From Saccopteryx bilineata (taxonomy: Eukaryota > Chordata > Mammalia > Chiroptera > Emballonuridae): 64,000 nt of DNA. The notes beneath the pieces were generated by a model. It saw only the letters and a list, made by a program, of their open reading frames with translations. It had not been told where the DNA came from and searched no databases. The stretch spans positions 180,064,106 to 180,128,105 of the forward strand of contig NC_089492.1 of the NCBI RefSeq assembly GCF_036850765.1. The letters run 5' to 3'. Both the position numbers and the translations under genes were made by a program. Positions 35,351-46,270 of the stretch are shown piece by piece (the first letter of the stretch is position 1; each line of letters opens with the position of its first letter).

Positions 35351-35399
35351 CACAGCTTTGCCCAGAGGCCCCTCAATGTTCAAACAACAAGGGGAAAAG

Positions 35400-36190
35400 G
35401 TTATTTTGGCATTCAGTTTAGTAAATAAGTCCAGTCCTAAAAGTGGCACTAGCTATTTAGGCATATTATATTTCCAATTAAAAAGGTCCAACATCATAAA
35501 GGGAGTGTACATCCAAACCATCCCTGCTGGTTGTCCATGGACATGGAGTCTTCCTACTGGCACTGGTCTTAATGGAAATTGTCCTGCGTAGATTGGAGGA
35601 CACTCCTGACCAAATTTAGTACCCTTTTGGGAATGGGATGGGGAGGCCGTTCCCAGGTCTGGTACAGCCCCTCTCCCACTAGAGGTTGTGGAGACGAGCT
35701 GCATGCTGATCCTTGCATAACGTGATACAGTGGTGGTAACCGCAGGGGCATTATACTAGAATAACAACGAATCATCTCATTCTCAGGAGCCTCTGGCAGA
35801 ACTGGCCTAACTGGTTTATCTGTTTGTATCATTATTTTACACTTCCTTTGAACAGACCTATTCTGATATAAAAGCATGAGTGCTTCTATGTAGGAGATTT
35901 AATCTCATTTTCTCTCTCTTATAAAATAACTCAAGTTGCATGATAGTAGTATAATTTAAGGACCCATTTTTCTGGACAATATTTGCTTGACCCTAAATTG
36001 TATTGCAGTCATGTTACCTGGCAAATGAGTCTTCTCTTTCTCTTCGTTGGTCCATGGTTGAACAAAGCTCTGTTTTGTCAGATGCACCCAGGGGGCTGCA
36101 TTGGGTGACCATTTAGACAGAAGGTTCCCCATGACAGTATCTTTTTTCACAATTACTTTCCACAGACCTTCTGCCACTTTCTTAGTTTTC
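35400..36190 (-). pseudogene. ERV-A gag/protease-region relic
   Basis: Minus-strand frames 35453-35704, 35569-35877 and 35956-36177 lie where gag and protease should be. The last includes MGNLLSKWSP; the middle one is proline-rich. No intact protease Asp-Thr-Gly was resolved. Assignment is mainly positional. Confidence 0.45.
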
Positions 36191-36914
36191 CTTCATTCTA
36201 TCCCTTCCTATCCATTCAATGTTTACCAAACTTTTAAAAAAATTGTTTAAGACAAAATTACTATTCTTGATTCTTTCAAAAACTGTATTTTCAAACCTTG
36301 TATCTCTTTAAAGTCTAGTCCAGGACAAGTCACACAACAGACAAGAGAACAGAGTTGAGTGGCACAAACTTCCTGCTGTGCCATGGACCTGAGTATTGAA
36401 CAAATGTAAGGCCCACCAAGTATGGTCAACATGAGGCAGACAGCATCACTGAGTTAGGCTGGGTGGAGCTTCTGCTGCCCACTCCTTCAAGATCTGCATG
36501 GGACCCCCTTCCCATGAGACAAGACACAAATTCAACAAATAACAGATACAGTTTTAATAATCAATCCTGGCTGCTAATTGTAACCTCTCAGGGTCCTTCT
36601 TCATACAACCTATAGGGGAAGCGCCAAACCAATGTATATGAGTCCTCCAAGGCCCAAACAAAAGCATTAAGGGGAAAGCGGGTGCCCCTGGGCTGTCTAA
36701 CTTACCAGTAGTCAGCCAATTAGTCAATTTCTCTCACTGCAAAATGAAAGCGTGGTAGATCCCCCATACCTAGTCAGCAGTCAGCACTGCAGGCCCGTCT
36801 CTGGAACAATTAGTTCAGGCAACTGCTCAGACAGAACCTGGAGAGTCCACCACCAGCTTGCTGAACTCCAGGCAGAAAGCCCAATCAGCCAAGTCTCTTC
36901 ATTGTCACCAGTTT
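36191..36914 (-). other. ERV-A leader / primer-binding region
   Basis: Untranslated leader between gag and the 5' LTR. On the minus strand, immediately after the LTR, comes tggtgacaatgaagaga, a plausible primer-binding site because it starts with TGG. The tRNA is not identified. Confidence 0.4.
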
Positions 36915-37069
36915 TCTTATAGAACAGAAAGAGTTCATCCAACCCATGCTAGCAGAGCCAAACACCAAACACCTAGAATTGCAGTGGAGAAATATTGTCT
37001 ATTTTATCTTGAATGGTGCCACCCAGGAAAACGGGAAGCTGATGATCAAAAGCCAGAACTCCTCAATGG

Positions 37070-37381
37070 TTGTAGGCCAGTGGTCCCCAACCTTTTTTCG
37101 GCCACGGACCAGTTTAATGTCAGAAATATTTTCATGGACCAGCCTTTAGGGTGGGACGGATAAATGTGCCACGTGACCGAGACAAGCGTCAAGAGTGAGT
37201 CTTAGACGGATGTAAAAGAGGGAATCTGGTCATTTTTAAAAAACAAAACATCCTTCAGACTTAAATATAAATAAAACGGAAATAATGTAAGTTATTTATT
37301 CTTTCTCTGCGGACCGGTACCAAATGGCCCACGGACCGGTACCGGTCCACAGCCCAGGGGTTGGGGACTACTGTTGTAGGC
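37070..37381. mobile_element. Nonautonomous hAT with perfect TSD
   Basis: 296-base element (37078-37373). Ends cagtggtccccaacct and, in reverse complement, cagtagtccccaacccc. Perfect 8-base duplication ttgtaggc at 37070-37077 and 37374-37381. No frame; needs a transposase in trans. Confidence 0.93.
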
Positions 37382-37696
37382 TATGGCTTATACAGGGCAA
37401 AGTCACAAGGTTAGGAGTTTGGTGTTATGCTGGGAGCTGATTGGTCAGAGGTGAGGTAGGGATAATGAATCATTCTTCAGGTCTTCAGGACAACTCTCTG
37501 GTCTTTTCTGGTGTCTCTCTGCCTGATCTCATAGAAAAGTAACCCAGGGTTGTTCTACCTTAGGGCTCAGGAACTGAAGAATAATTTAAGTCAAGATGTT
37601 ATATTTAGCCTACCAGAGGTCCAGACAGTCAAGTCTGGTCAGGTCCAGGCTACTGTCTTCTGCTGCCTCAGGTGTTGTTGATTATCCAGGGGAAAG

Positions 37697-37724
37697 GAGA
37701 GAGAGAGAGAGAGAGAGAGGGACA

Positions 37725-37766
<42 letters not shown>
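37697..37766. repeat. (GA)n microsatellite in LTR
   Basis: Two GA tracts separated by gggacagggt. The same position in the 3' LTR has only a short GA run (32192-32206). Confidence 0.95.
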
Positions 37767-37770
<4 letters not shown>

Positions 37771-37840
37771 GAGATGATTTCTAGAGCTAAGATTTAAAAC
37801 TAAATTTAATTAAAGTCCTAAGAATCCTCAGTTTCATCTG

Positions 37841-38196
37841 ATTTTTATTGGCAACCCAAACCCAATCCAAGTTATGTGCCCAGTTACTGTCTATCTTATC
37901 AACTGGTCTCAGTCATGTTCTCTAATTCATGGAGATACTAAGATTGCACTGACTCCTCTTCAAAGAAGTTATACAATAAAACGATCTGATAGACAAACTC
38001 ATTAAAAAAGAGTATTGACCACTTAGATTTCTGATGTTAAAAAAAGATTCTAACTGTTGGAAAGTCATATAGTAGCTAGAGGGATTTCTTACATACCAGT
38101 ATGTTCTCTATAATACAGGCTCTAATATAACATTTTCTAATGTTATCATCATTAAACATTGTAAAGTTCTAATAATATTTTATTAAATAATTAATC
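37841..38196. other. No recognised feature
   Basis: AT-rich non-coding DNA. Confidence 0.55.
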
Positions 38197-38405
38197 TACC
38201 GTATTTTTTGCTCCATAAGATGCACCTGACCATAAGACACACCTAGGTTTTTAAGGAGGAAAATAAGAAAAAAAATATTCTAAATCAAATGGTGTGTTAA
38301 AATACTTAATAAAATAACATGTTTCGCTCCATAAGATGCACAGGCATTTTCCCCTCCACTTTTTTGGGGAAAAAAAGTGCATCTTATGGAGAAAAAAATA
38401 TGGTA
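38197..38405. mobile_element. TA-flanked MITE, long TIRs
   Basis: 209 bases. Both ends carry about 29-base inverted repeats (left taccgtattttttgctccat; right end in reverse complement taccatatttttttctccat) sharing ctccataagatgcac. A further ctccataagatgcac lies inside at 38330-38344. TA at both tips fits a TA-target superfamily such as Tc1/mariner; that is inference. Confidence 0.85.
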
Positions 38406-38790
38406 ATTATTTTGATACAATAATATTATAAAGCTCTAATAATTTTCACAATGTGTTACAATTTCAGGGCTACAGAGAATCTCATTGATTATCCAGCCTT
38501 CTTATTTTTCTATCATGAAAAGTGAGAACCAGAGAACTAAAGAGACTTTCTCAATATGACATCCCTAGACTCCAGTCTTTCTATTCCTTGCTGTAAGATG
38601 CTTTTATTAGAGAATAAAAGAAGAAAATAGCTAAAGAATGTTTAAAAATAAGAAGTCTTCTTTAAAAATAAAGGCTTAGTTCAAATGGCAAATCTTCAGA
38701 GAGGCCATCCCTCAGCAGTTTCTTACTCAACCTTATTTATCTAAAATATTGAGCTCTCCCAGAGTTTATAGATCTATTACATTATAATGT
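38406..38790. other. No recognised feature
   Basis: AT-rich non-coding DNA. Confidence 0.5.
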
Positions 38791-38935
38791 CTTCTGCACT
38801 AGAATATAAACTCTAGGAGAGCAGTAGTCCTCTCTGCTTTGTTCACTGATATAGCCTGAGCCCCAGAAGAGTGCTTTCCCCCCGGTTATAACCAATATGT
38901 GACTATAAAATGAATGAATGAGCAAATGAATGAAA
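38791..38935 (+). mobile_element. L2 3'-end fragment
   Basis: actagaatataaactctagg ... gctttgttcactgatatag ... atgaatgaatga: the L2 3' terminus on the plus strand. Confidence 0.65.
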
Positions 38936-39810
38936 TGAAATCTGGCTCTACCAGAGTTGAGAACTGAGGACTAATGATAAACAAGAGTTAGATATAAAAA
39001 GGCTATATATTACTATATATACTGAGTGGACATTTTGAGAATTTCTATACAAATTCCATCGTCTTTCCTGCTCTTCAAAGGTTAAGAAGGTCGTGGATGT
39101 TACAATCTCCTTAACATCCCTGCACCTTTACTCATTAGAGTCAAACTCTTAACATTTAACTAATTAACTTATTTATATACTCTATATATTTTATGATAAT
39201 ATCTTAGATATTAAAATGGAAGATGGCAGAGGTATCAGCTGGCAAAAGATGAATCAATGGACTAGAACGAGATAATCCACGTTATAAATATTCAGCTCTT
39301 GACTGTCCTGACTTGTTTGAATATAGGTATTGAACTCTCAAGATGCTGCTAACATTAAATGTCCTTTTCCATGTGTTTCAAAACAGCCAAACTCATGCAT
39401 GTTGCCTATCTTCTAGTAGTGAATGTAGAAATTCAATTTTATTTAATTCAAAATAATTTAAGTTATTGAACATCTACTTGACACATTAATATGCTAGACA
39501 TTTAAGGAGAGATATATGGGACAGGCCGAGTTCTGATAAATGTTGGCCTGTTTGACACATGGCCTGCATGAGGCCTGTGGCAGATAATTTTTATCCTGCA
39601 GTTGTGAGGCAGGAGAGATAGGGGAGGAACCTTTCCTGTTGAATTAATAAAGAGATCATAAAACCTCAGTTAATAAATGACAAAGATGTTGAATCTGAAA
39701 AAGAGATCAATAGGAATAAAGAGACTTGCAATTACCTGATGATAATCAAGAGAAAAAACAAAACAAAGCAAAACATTAAGGTAATAAAGAAGTATTTTTT
39801 TAGAAGGTGC
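38936..39810. other. No recognised feature
   Basis: AT-rich non-coding DNA. Confidence 0.55.
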
Positions 39811-39814
39811 AGGT

Positions 39815-40471
39815 TTATTTTTTTTTAACATTGATTCTTTTTTTAAACTGAATCTATTAGGGGGAGACTGGTTAACATTTTTGTACAGGTTTCAGGGACC
39901 AATTCTACAGTACATCTCTGTACACCATGTTGTGTGCTCACCCCAAGTCAAGTCTCCATCCATCACCATTTATCCCCCCTATATGCTCCTCCACCTGCCC
40001 CCCACCCTCCCGTCACCACTCTGTGTCTGTGTCCCTGAGCATTTTCTTTTCTGACCTTTTTTGCTCAATCCCTCTGCCCTCTCACTCAGTCCCCACCCCT
40101 CAACAGCTGGCAGCCTGCTCTCTATATATGAGTCTGACTCTATTTTGCTTTTCAGTTCACTTTGTTTATTAGAGTTTACATATGAGTGAAATCATATGAT
40201 ATTTGTCTTTCTCTGACTGGCTTATTTCATTCAGCATAATAATGTCTATGTCCATCCATGCTGTCACAAAAGATAAGATTTCCTTTTTAATGGTGTATAG
40301 TATTCCACTGTGTAAATGTACCACAGCTTTTAATCCACTTGTCCACTGATGGACACTTGGGCTGTTTCTAGATACTAGCTATTATATAATGCTGTGATGA
40401 ACATAGGGGTGCATATATTTTTTCAAATGAGTGTTTCAAGTCTTAGGATATATTCCCAAAAGTGGGATCAC
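39815..40471 (-). mobile_element. L1 3' portion cut by ERV-B
   Basis: Minus-strand L1 3' end (ctgaatctattagggggaga; gtccatccatgctgtcacaa; gatggacacttgggctgttt). It stops at agtgggatcac (40461-40471), directly against the ERV-B LTR. The L1 is not seen to resume after ERV-B. Confidence 0.82.
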
Positions 40472-41693
40472 TGTCACCCCCTGAGTATGTCATAACCTCT
40501 ACTCCCTGGCCAAGGCTGTTGACTCCTTAGCAGGGCCTAATCTCTGCAGGGTGGGGCAAGAGAGAGTTCTGAGGGTGGAGCAATTGCTTTCCCGTAGGAT
40601 GGAACCAGAGGAAAATGATCCACCTAAAAAGACGGTGACTGCGGTATTGGATAATCACCACAGGGGTCCTGGTAGCTATCCCCACTGTGTCTCTCCCCAG
40701 AGCTGCAAAATCCCAGACTCTCCTCATGCATCTCTAGTCTGCTAAGCCCTCCCTCTGCTGGAGGACAGGATAAGTGGCCATAAATGATATTTTTGTGTTG
40801 GCCCTTTAAAAGCATGCCTGAATCTCTGTGGACTCCTGTCTCTTTCTGGCAGACAGAAACCTTACTGCTTTTCACAGGTGAATGCTATGTGGGTACCTCT
40901 TCCCATCTCTGGTGCTCCAAGCTGTGGGGTCAATGCTGGACATGGCCCTTCCTCCTTCCCAGATGCCAGATGGCTGTCTGACCAGTAGCCATAGGAAGGA
41001 ACACAGTCTGGTTCCGGGAAGTTCTCATGGAGTGTACTGAGAAGAAGGTCAGATAATCCCATACACAGCCAGAGTATTTTCTGCTGTTCTTAGTATTGCC
41101 TTCTCTTCCTTCCTCTGGTGTATAAGAAAGTGGGAGCCCTGGCCGGTTGGCTCAAGAGTAGAGTGTTGGCCTGGCGTGCAGGAGTCCCAGGTTCAATTCC
41201 CGGTCAGGGTACACAGGAGAAGTGCCCATGTGCTTCTCCACCCCTCCCCCTCTACTTCCTCTCTATCTCTCTTTTCCCCTCCCACAGCCAAGCCTCCATT
41301 GGAGCAAAGTTGGCCCAGGCACTGAGGACGGCTCTATGGCCTCCACCTCAGGTGCTAGAATGGCTCTGGCTGCAACGGAACAATGCCCCAGATGGGCAGA
41401 GCATAGCCCCCTGATGGGCATGCTGGGTGGATCCTGGTCGGGCTCATGTGGGAGTCTGACTGCCTCCTCGCTTCTAACTTCGGAAAAATACAAAAAAAAA
41501 AAGATTTTTAAAAAAGTGGCAGAGGGGTAGCTGCTTAGGGACAGTTTTTGCTTGTCCCACAGGCTGCCACCGGGTTTTCCTCTGTAACATGAGTAACAAA
41601 TGGCTATGTCTTCTGCATGTGGTCCTCCTGGTGGTTTTTCTGGAATATCCAATTACCAGGTTGACATTCCAAGCTTGGAACTCCTGTGTTGCA
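40472..41693 (+). repeat. ERV-B probable 5' LTR
   Basis: Starts tgtcaccccctgag exactly where the L1 stops. A possible end is ..gttgca at 41690-41693, followed by tggcgtagttgaaatgat (41696-41713), which could be a primer-binding site. There is no second LTR to compare, so the right edge is tentative. About 840 bases without the SINE. Confidence 0.5.
41127..41519 (+). mobile_element. SINE-A in ERV-B LTR
   Basis: Head gccctggccggttggctcaa at 41136; A tail ends about 41508. Flanks aaagtggga and aaagtggca (41127-41135; 41511-41519). Confidence 0.88.
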
Positions 41694-43049
41694 ACTGGCG
41701 TAGTTGAAATGATATTCCAGAAAGTGCACTGTTGCTACTGATATGCTGTTTGGGGGATGACTATGGGCAATTCTGGGGAAGTGCTGGGGGGGCAGTCCAG
41801 GGGGAGTCACAGTGGGAATCCTGAGGTAGTTGTGGCACCACGTGGTATGGGGTGGCAAGCCTCTTGAACTCATGGGGTCTTTGCAGAACCGGATGGATGC
41901 CCCCAACATGCCCGTGGGTATGCTACAGACCTTGCAAAAGGTCAGTGAAGTGTGTCTCTTAGCCCAGTACGCTAGAAGGAAAGATCTGTGTCGCCGCAGC
42001 TGTTGGCTGGCTGCTCCTTCAAGCAACTCCAGTGGAGGCTCATGCTGTGCAGCTGGAGGGGGAGTTGAAGTCAGAACAGGACAGGAGGTTAATGCAGGCA
42101 GACACCCAGGATACCCTTGGGTGTCAATTAGAGCAGACTAGTGAATAGTTGTACGCTTTGGCATGCTGCTTTGCATGGGTCTGGGGAAGCACCTCAATGA
42201 GGGCATGCACTGGTGGTCAGGCAGTCTGATCGGGACCTGGCCGAGTGGGTGTGTGACTCTGATTCAGGGGAGGAACTAGTGTTAGGAGAGAACGGTCTAC
42301 TAGCAGGCAGGCTGTGGTAACACAGAAGCTGAAACACAGCAGGAAAGGCCAGAGGGGCGGGGCCCTGCTAATCCACCATCACAATGGAGTGTTTGCCTCC
42401 CATTTCTTGGCCATGCACACCAGCAAGACTTGTGCAGCCAGCAGTGAAGTTCCACCAGAAGGGGACAGGATCCATAGTGGGGTGGTTGTTGCACCTATGG
42501 GATACCAGAGAAGTTGGTATTCTTTTATCTGGGGATGAACTGACTCGTATGGCCTATTACAACTCATCCCTCCCTACGGCAAAGAAGCCACAGAGCTGCC
42601 CTGCTCCAAGCTGAGAATGCCTATCTCCTACACTGGCTAATGGCAGCATGACTGAATGCTTGTTGCCTCAGTGAGGGACAACTGCCCACAGCTCTCTCAC
42701 GTTGAGGCTCTATGCCTGAGCTGCGACATTTTTCCATGAGGTAGGTATGACGCCTGCCATTTATAATGACCAATCACAGGGACCTGATGTGGGAACGTTC
42801 ACAGCCAGGATGGAGGATAAGATTGTTCAGACAGCTCCAGCAGCCTATTATGGCACCTTGATACCAGTCCTCTCTGCTCTCGTGGGTGAGCCCACACAGG
42901 GGGTGGCATAGGCCATTGCTGACTTAGGAGAGATTGAGATAATGAGAGAGAATAAGGGCATTGGGCAAGTGGCAGGGCAAGATAGGGAGCAGACAGGAGG
43001 AGAAAAGGAAAAGGATATTGGGAAGCATAAGCACCAGGTAAGGGGCCTG
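41694..43049 (+). pseudogene. ERV-B leader/gag region
   Basis: GC-richer sequence between LTR and piggyBac with frames 41830-42141, 42314-42614 and minus shadows. Position argues for leader and gag; no zinc knuckle or major homology motif is resolved. Confidence 0.4.
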
Positions 43050-44119
43050 TTAACCCTTTGAGTAGTCTGAACGTTCATGTACGTCCTCGTGCGTCCTGAC
43101 CATCCAGAGTACAATTGTACATGTCTTTAAACTTTGAGCTGTAGAATATAAAAAGGGGTGAATGCATCTCAAGACATACTACAATCATGTTAACTCAAAG
43201 ATGGCGTGACAAAAGAGAGGTCAACATGCTAACTACAATTCATGAGGACTTGATGGCTGAAACTGGCAAAAGTGATTACACTACTGGGCAAAGCATTACC
43301 AAGCCACTAAGTGTGGTTAGATATAATGAGAATATGGTTTTGATTGACAAAGCTGATATGCAAATAAGTTTCACAGGAAATGTAAGAAAAACCATAAAAT
43401 GGTATGTAACACTTTTTTCCCATGAAATTGGCATTGCTGTTTTGAACTCATACACTGTGAATCAGATGAAGACTGGAAGAAGACCACAGCTATTGACTTC
43501 AGACTGAAGCTCACTGGTCAGCTTTTGGAGGAGTTTGTGAAAGAGAGGAAATTACCCAGAGGAGGCCGACCATCTCCATAGGAGACAGCCTTCATCTTTC
43601 AGGGCGTCACTTCCCAAAGCCAGTCCCCGCAACAGCCTCACAGCATAAGCCACAACAAAAATGCTTCGTATGTCAGCAGGCTACAAGAAGGGGCGTAACC
43701 AGAGGCACATACGGTGATGAGCATTGAATGTAACAAACCACTTTGCTGCATCCATGTTTTGAGGAATACCACAGTTTTAAAAAATTTTAAACGTAAGGAA
43801 TAAATAAAAATACCTATAAATTGTCCTAAAAATATCATTATATACTAGTACATATTTCAGATTCTGCTAATAACAATACTTCTTTATTTACAGATGGGAG
43901 GTATGTGAGATTTGCATGAGATAACAAAAATTTTTATTTTAAAAATATGTAAGGCAACATTAAAAAAGGTAAATGTATATTCTTTTTCCATAAGTTGGTT
44001 ATCAAACAAACATGATTTTAAGTTAATAAAACTCTAACTGTAACTAATTCCATTTTGAAAAAAATAAAAACATCCAGGGGACAGTGAGCATGAAAAAAAC
44101 CCACTACTTAAAGGGTTAA
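43050..44119 (+). mobile_element. piggyBac-type element, deleted
   Basis: TTAA at 43050-43053 and 44116-44119 bounds a 1062-base element whose tips are ccctttgagtagt and, in reverse complement, ccctttaagtagt. It carries only the C-terminal part of a transposase (43187-43690). Inserted in the gag/pol part of ERV-B. Confidence 0.93.
43187..43690 (+). pseudogene. piggyBac transposase C-terminal relic
   Basis: Frame 43187-43507 (106 aa) aligns by eye with the C-terminal third of piggyBac transposases: WRDKREVNMLTTIH, then ADMQISFTGNVRKTIKWY and VLNSYTVNQ. A +1 shift near 43490 moves to DFRLKLTGQLLEEF and a stop after GRPSP. Further on, KCFVCQQATRRGVTRGTY and HPCFEEY are the Cys-rich C-terminal domain, with one Cys pair lost and in-frame stops. 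The first ~400 residues, including most catalytic Asp residues, are absent. Broken; cannot encode an active enzyme. Confidence 0.85.
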
Positions 44120-44304
44120 GAGTAACCTTCAAGCAATTGTGGGTGGACCTTATTAAGGCTGGATCAGGTAAAAATAAGACTGATAAGCACCCTAACTGTG
44201 TTCTGGTCACTCTGTGGCAGCAACTGAAACCTACTCAGTGGTTCCAGACTTGGAATGGACTCCAGACCCCACTGCAGAGAAGCAACCATTGGTGCCACCC
44301 CTCG
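44120..44304 (+). other. ERV-B gag/pol junction sequence
   Basis: ERV-B continuation between the piggyBac and the hAT. Frame 44137-44403 crosses into the hAT and so is not one gene. Confidence 0.4.
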
Positions 44305-44503
44305 CAGGGGTCCCCAAACTTTTTACACAGAGGGCCAGTTCACTGTCCCTCAGACTGTTGGAGGGCCGCCACATACAGTGCTCCTCTCACTGACCACCAA
44401 TGAAAGAGGTGCCCCTTCCGGAAGTGCGGCGGGGGTGGTGGTGGTGGATAAATGGCCTCAGGGGGCCTCATGTGGCCTGCGGGCTGTAGTTTGGGGATGC
44501 CTG
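44305..44503. mobile_element. Nonautonomous hAT
   Basis: 199 bases. Ends caggggtccccaaact and, in reverse complement, caggcatccccaaact. The 8-base flanks (acccctcg; cacctcct) no longer match well. A (GGT)n patch lies at 44429-44447. Confidence 0.85.
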
Positions 44504-44609
44504 CACCTCCTTCTCTCTGCTCTGGGGGTGGAGCTCCCTGGCTCCACACCTGGCTCATCCTGACAATGACCTGTGGGGCACTCTGTTTTGCTAAGAAATA
44601 GGCCAAGGG

Positions 44610-44972
44610 TTGCAAGAACCCAGACCTTGCTGGGGTTGGAGGCCTCATGTAGAACTAATAATTTATTGGTTTCCCAAGAATGGTCAGTGGATGCTAGGCC
44701 TGGTAGATACTGGGGCAGAATGTACCCTTATTTATGACAATTCAGATAAGTTTCAAGGACTCTTGTCAGCCACTGATGGTTATGGAGGAAAGTCCATTTG
44801 GGTGCAGAGGGTGTCTTTGATCCTCACTCTAGGGTGTCTACCTCCCCACCTCCATACTGGTTTTATGTCCCCCACCCCTGAATATATACTTGGAGTAGAT
44901 GTTCTGTTTGATCTGCAGTTGTGGAGAATTTTGCTTTCGGGTTTGAGTTGTGAAGGCCATTCTCCGTGGTGA
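44610..44972 (+). pseudogene. ERV-B protease relic
   Basis: 120-codon frame. LVDTGAECTLIYD (from 44699) holds the retroviral aspartic-protease Asp-Thr-Gly; YILGVDVLFDL near 44882 matches the later flap/C-terminal block. The frame ends at 44972 and pol continues in other frames. Part of a dead provirus. Confidence 0.8.
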
Positions 44973-45415
44973 TGCTAAGCAATGCCCCATCCCTTCTCAG
45001 TGAGGCTTCCTGCCCCACACCAGATTGTGACCACCAAGCAGTACGATCTGCCCAGAGACCATAAAGAAATGCGAAACACTTATCTTGGAGTTGGCCAAGT
45101 GAAAATCTTTGGCTTGCTCACAGCACCTGTAATTCACCTGTCTGGCCAGTTCAGAAACCTGATGAGACCTGGCACATGACCATTGACTATCAGATATTAA
45201 ACAAAGTGATCCTGCTCCTGTTTACTGCCCCAACATTGCAACCTTAATGGACTCCCTCCCTTCTGAGCTGGCTACATATCATTATGTACCTGACTTAGGA
45301 GATGCCTTTTTCTCCATTGATGTCCATGAGGCTAGTCAGAACCAATTTGCCTTAGATGGGAAGGCTGGCAATGAACCTTTACCGTCTGCTCCAAGTCTAC
45401 CTACATAGTATCATG

Positions 45416-46270
45416 CAGTGGTGGAATTCAAATAATTTAACAGCTGGTTCTCTGCCCCAATGACCATTTTAAATATTAAAAAATGATGTATCAAAAGGTA
45501 GTTTATTATTTCATGTATTCAATACTTAAATAAGAACAATAAAAGAGGCACACAAAACTAGAATATGTTATAAGAAAGAGTTTTAAAATATTAATGAAAA
45601 GTATTAAATAATACCTGACAAAAAACAATAAAACTGTTACTTAAGATATTTCCAATGACAGCTTGTCACCCTGGTTGTTTGGCACTTTTCTCTTTACATT
45701 GTATGTTTGTTTACTAATCTAACAAACGCAAGGGAATTAATTTGTAGTATTTCATCAAAAATATGATGAGTTTTATGAAATGAGTAAATAAATATTACAA
45801 GCATAGTTTGCCAAATTTTTTCACCTATGGACAGAATGAACATTACTACAGGTACTTAGAATATACTGTTGCACAGATGAATGTTAAAAAAGACTAAGGA
45901 GGCCTGACCTGTGGTGGCGCAGTGGATAAAGCATTGACCTGGAAATGCTGAAGTCACCGGTTCGAAACCCTGGGCTTGCCTGGTCAAGGCACATATGGGA
46001 GTTGATGCTTCCAGCTCCTCCCCCCTTCTCTCTCTCGGTCTCTCTCTTCTCTCTCTCTCTCTCCTCTCTAAAAATGAATAAATAAAATTAAAAAAAAAAA
46101 AGACTAAGGAATGTAAATTTGTGATTTTCACATTAGGTGGCTGCTCAGGCGCCCACCTTAGAGAGAATCCTGATTACAAGTGCCATTTTAACAACCAGTT
46201 TGCTGAACTCAACAAAAAATTAGGTATCGGTTTTGCTGAACCAGTGCGAACTGGCTGAGTCCCACCACTG
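45416..46270. mobile_element. hAT element carrying a SINE-C
   Basis: Ends cagtggtggaattcaaat and, in reverse complement, cagtggtgggactcagcc. Flanking octamers gtatcatg and gtcccatc match at 5 of 8. Interior AT-rich, no transposase frame. About 650 bases without the SINE. Confidence 0.8.
45886..46110 (+). mobile_element. SINE-C inside hAT
   Basis: Head ggcctgacctgtggtggcgc, B-box-like ggttcgaaacc, (AAAT)/A tail. Perfect 15-base duplication aaaaaagactaagga at 45886-45900 and 46096-46110. Confidence 0.94.

Larger units (their letters stand above)
36915..37836 (-). repeat. ERV-A 5' LTR with hAT insertion
   Basis: LTR of about 618 bases after removing the hAT and its 8-base duplication. It carries a long (GA)n at 37697-37766. 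Its ends match those of the 3' LTR. Confidence 0.82.
31631..37840 (-). mobile_element. ERV-A: two-LTR provirus, gamma-like
   Basis: LTRs at 31635-32268 and 36915-37836 share their outer parts (start ..ttatagaacagaaagag, end ..gtttca). Four-base duplication tctg at 31631-31634 and 37837-37840, the size usual for class I ERVs. On the minus strand the order is LTR, leader, gag/protease relics, RT, RNase H, start of env, a purine tract next to the LTR (about 32269-32283), LTR. Integrase appears missing. Hit by a SINE-A (33953-34350) and a hAT (37078-37373). All frames are broken: not coding. Confidence 0.85.

Noticed and set aside
36896..36914. Naming the primer tRNA of ERV-A
   Set aside because: The putative primer-binding site begins with TGG but does not match any tRNA 3' end I can recall with confidence.
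37697..37766. Tandem array suggestive of a regularly spaced repeat system
   Set aside because: It is a GA microsatellite; there is no spacer structure and no CRISPR array in this window.
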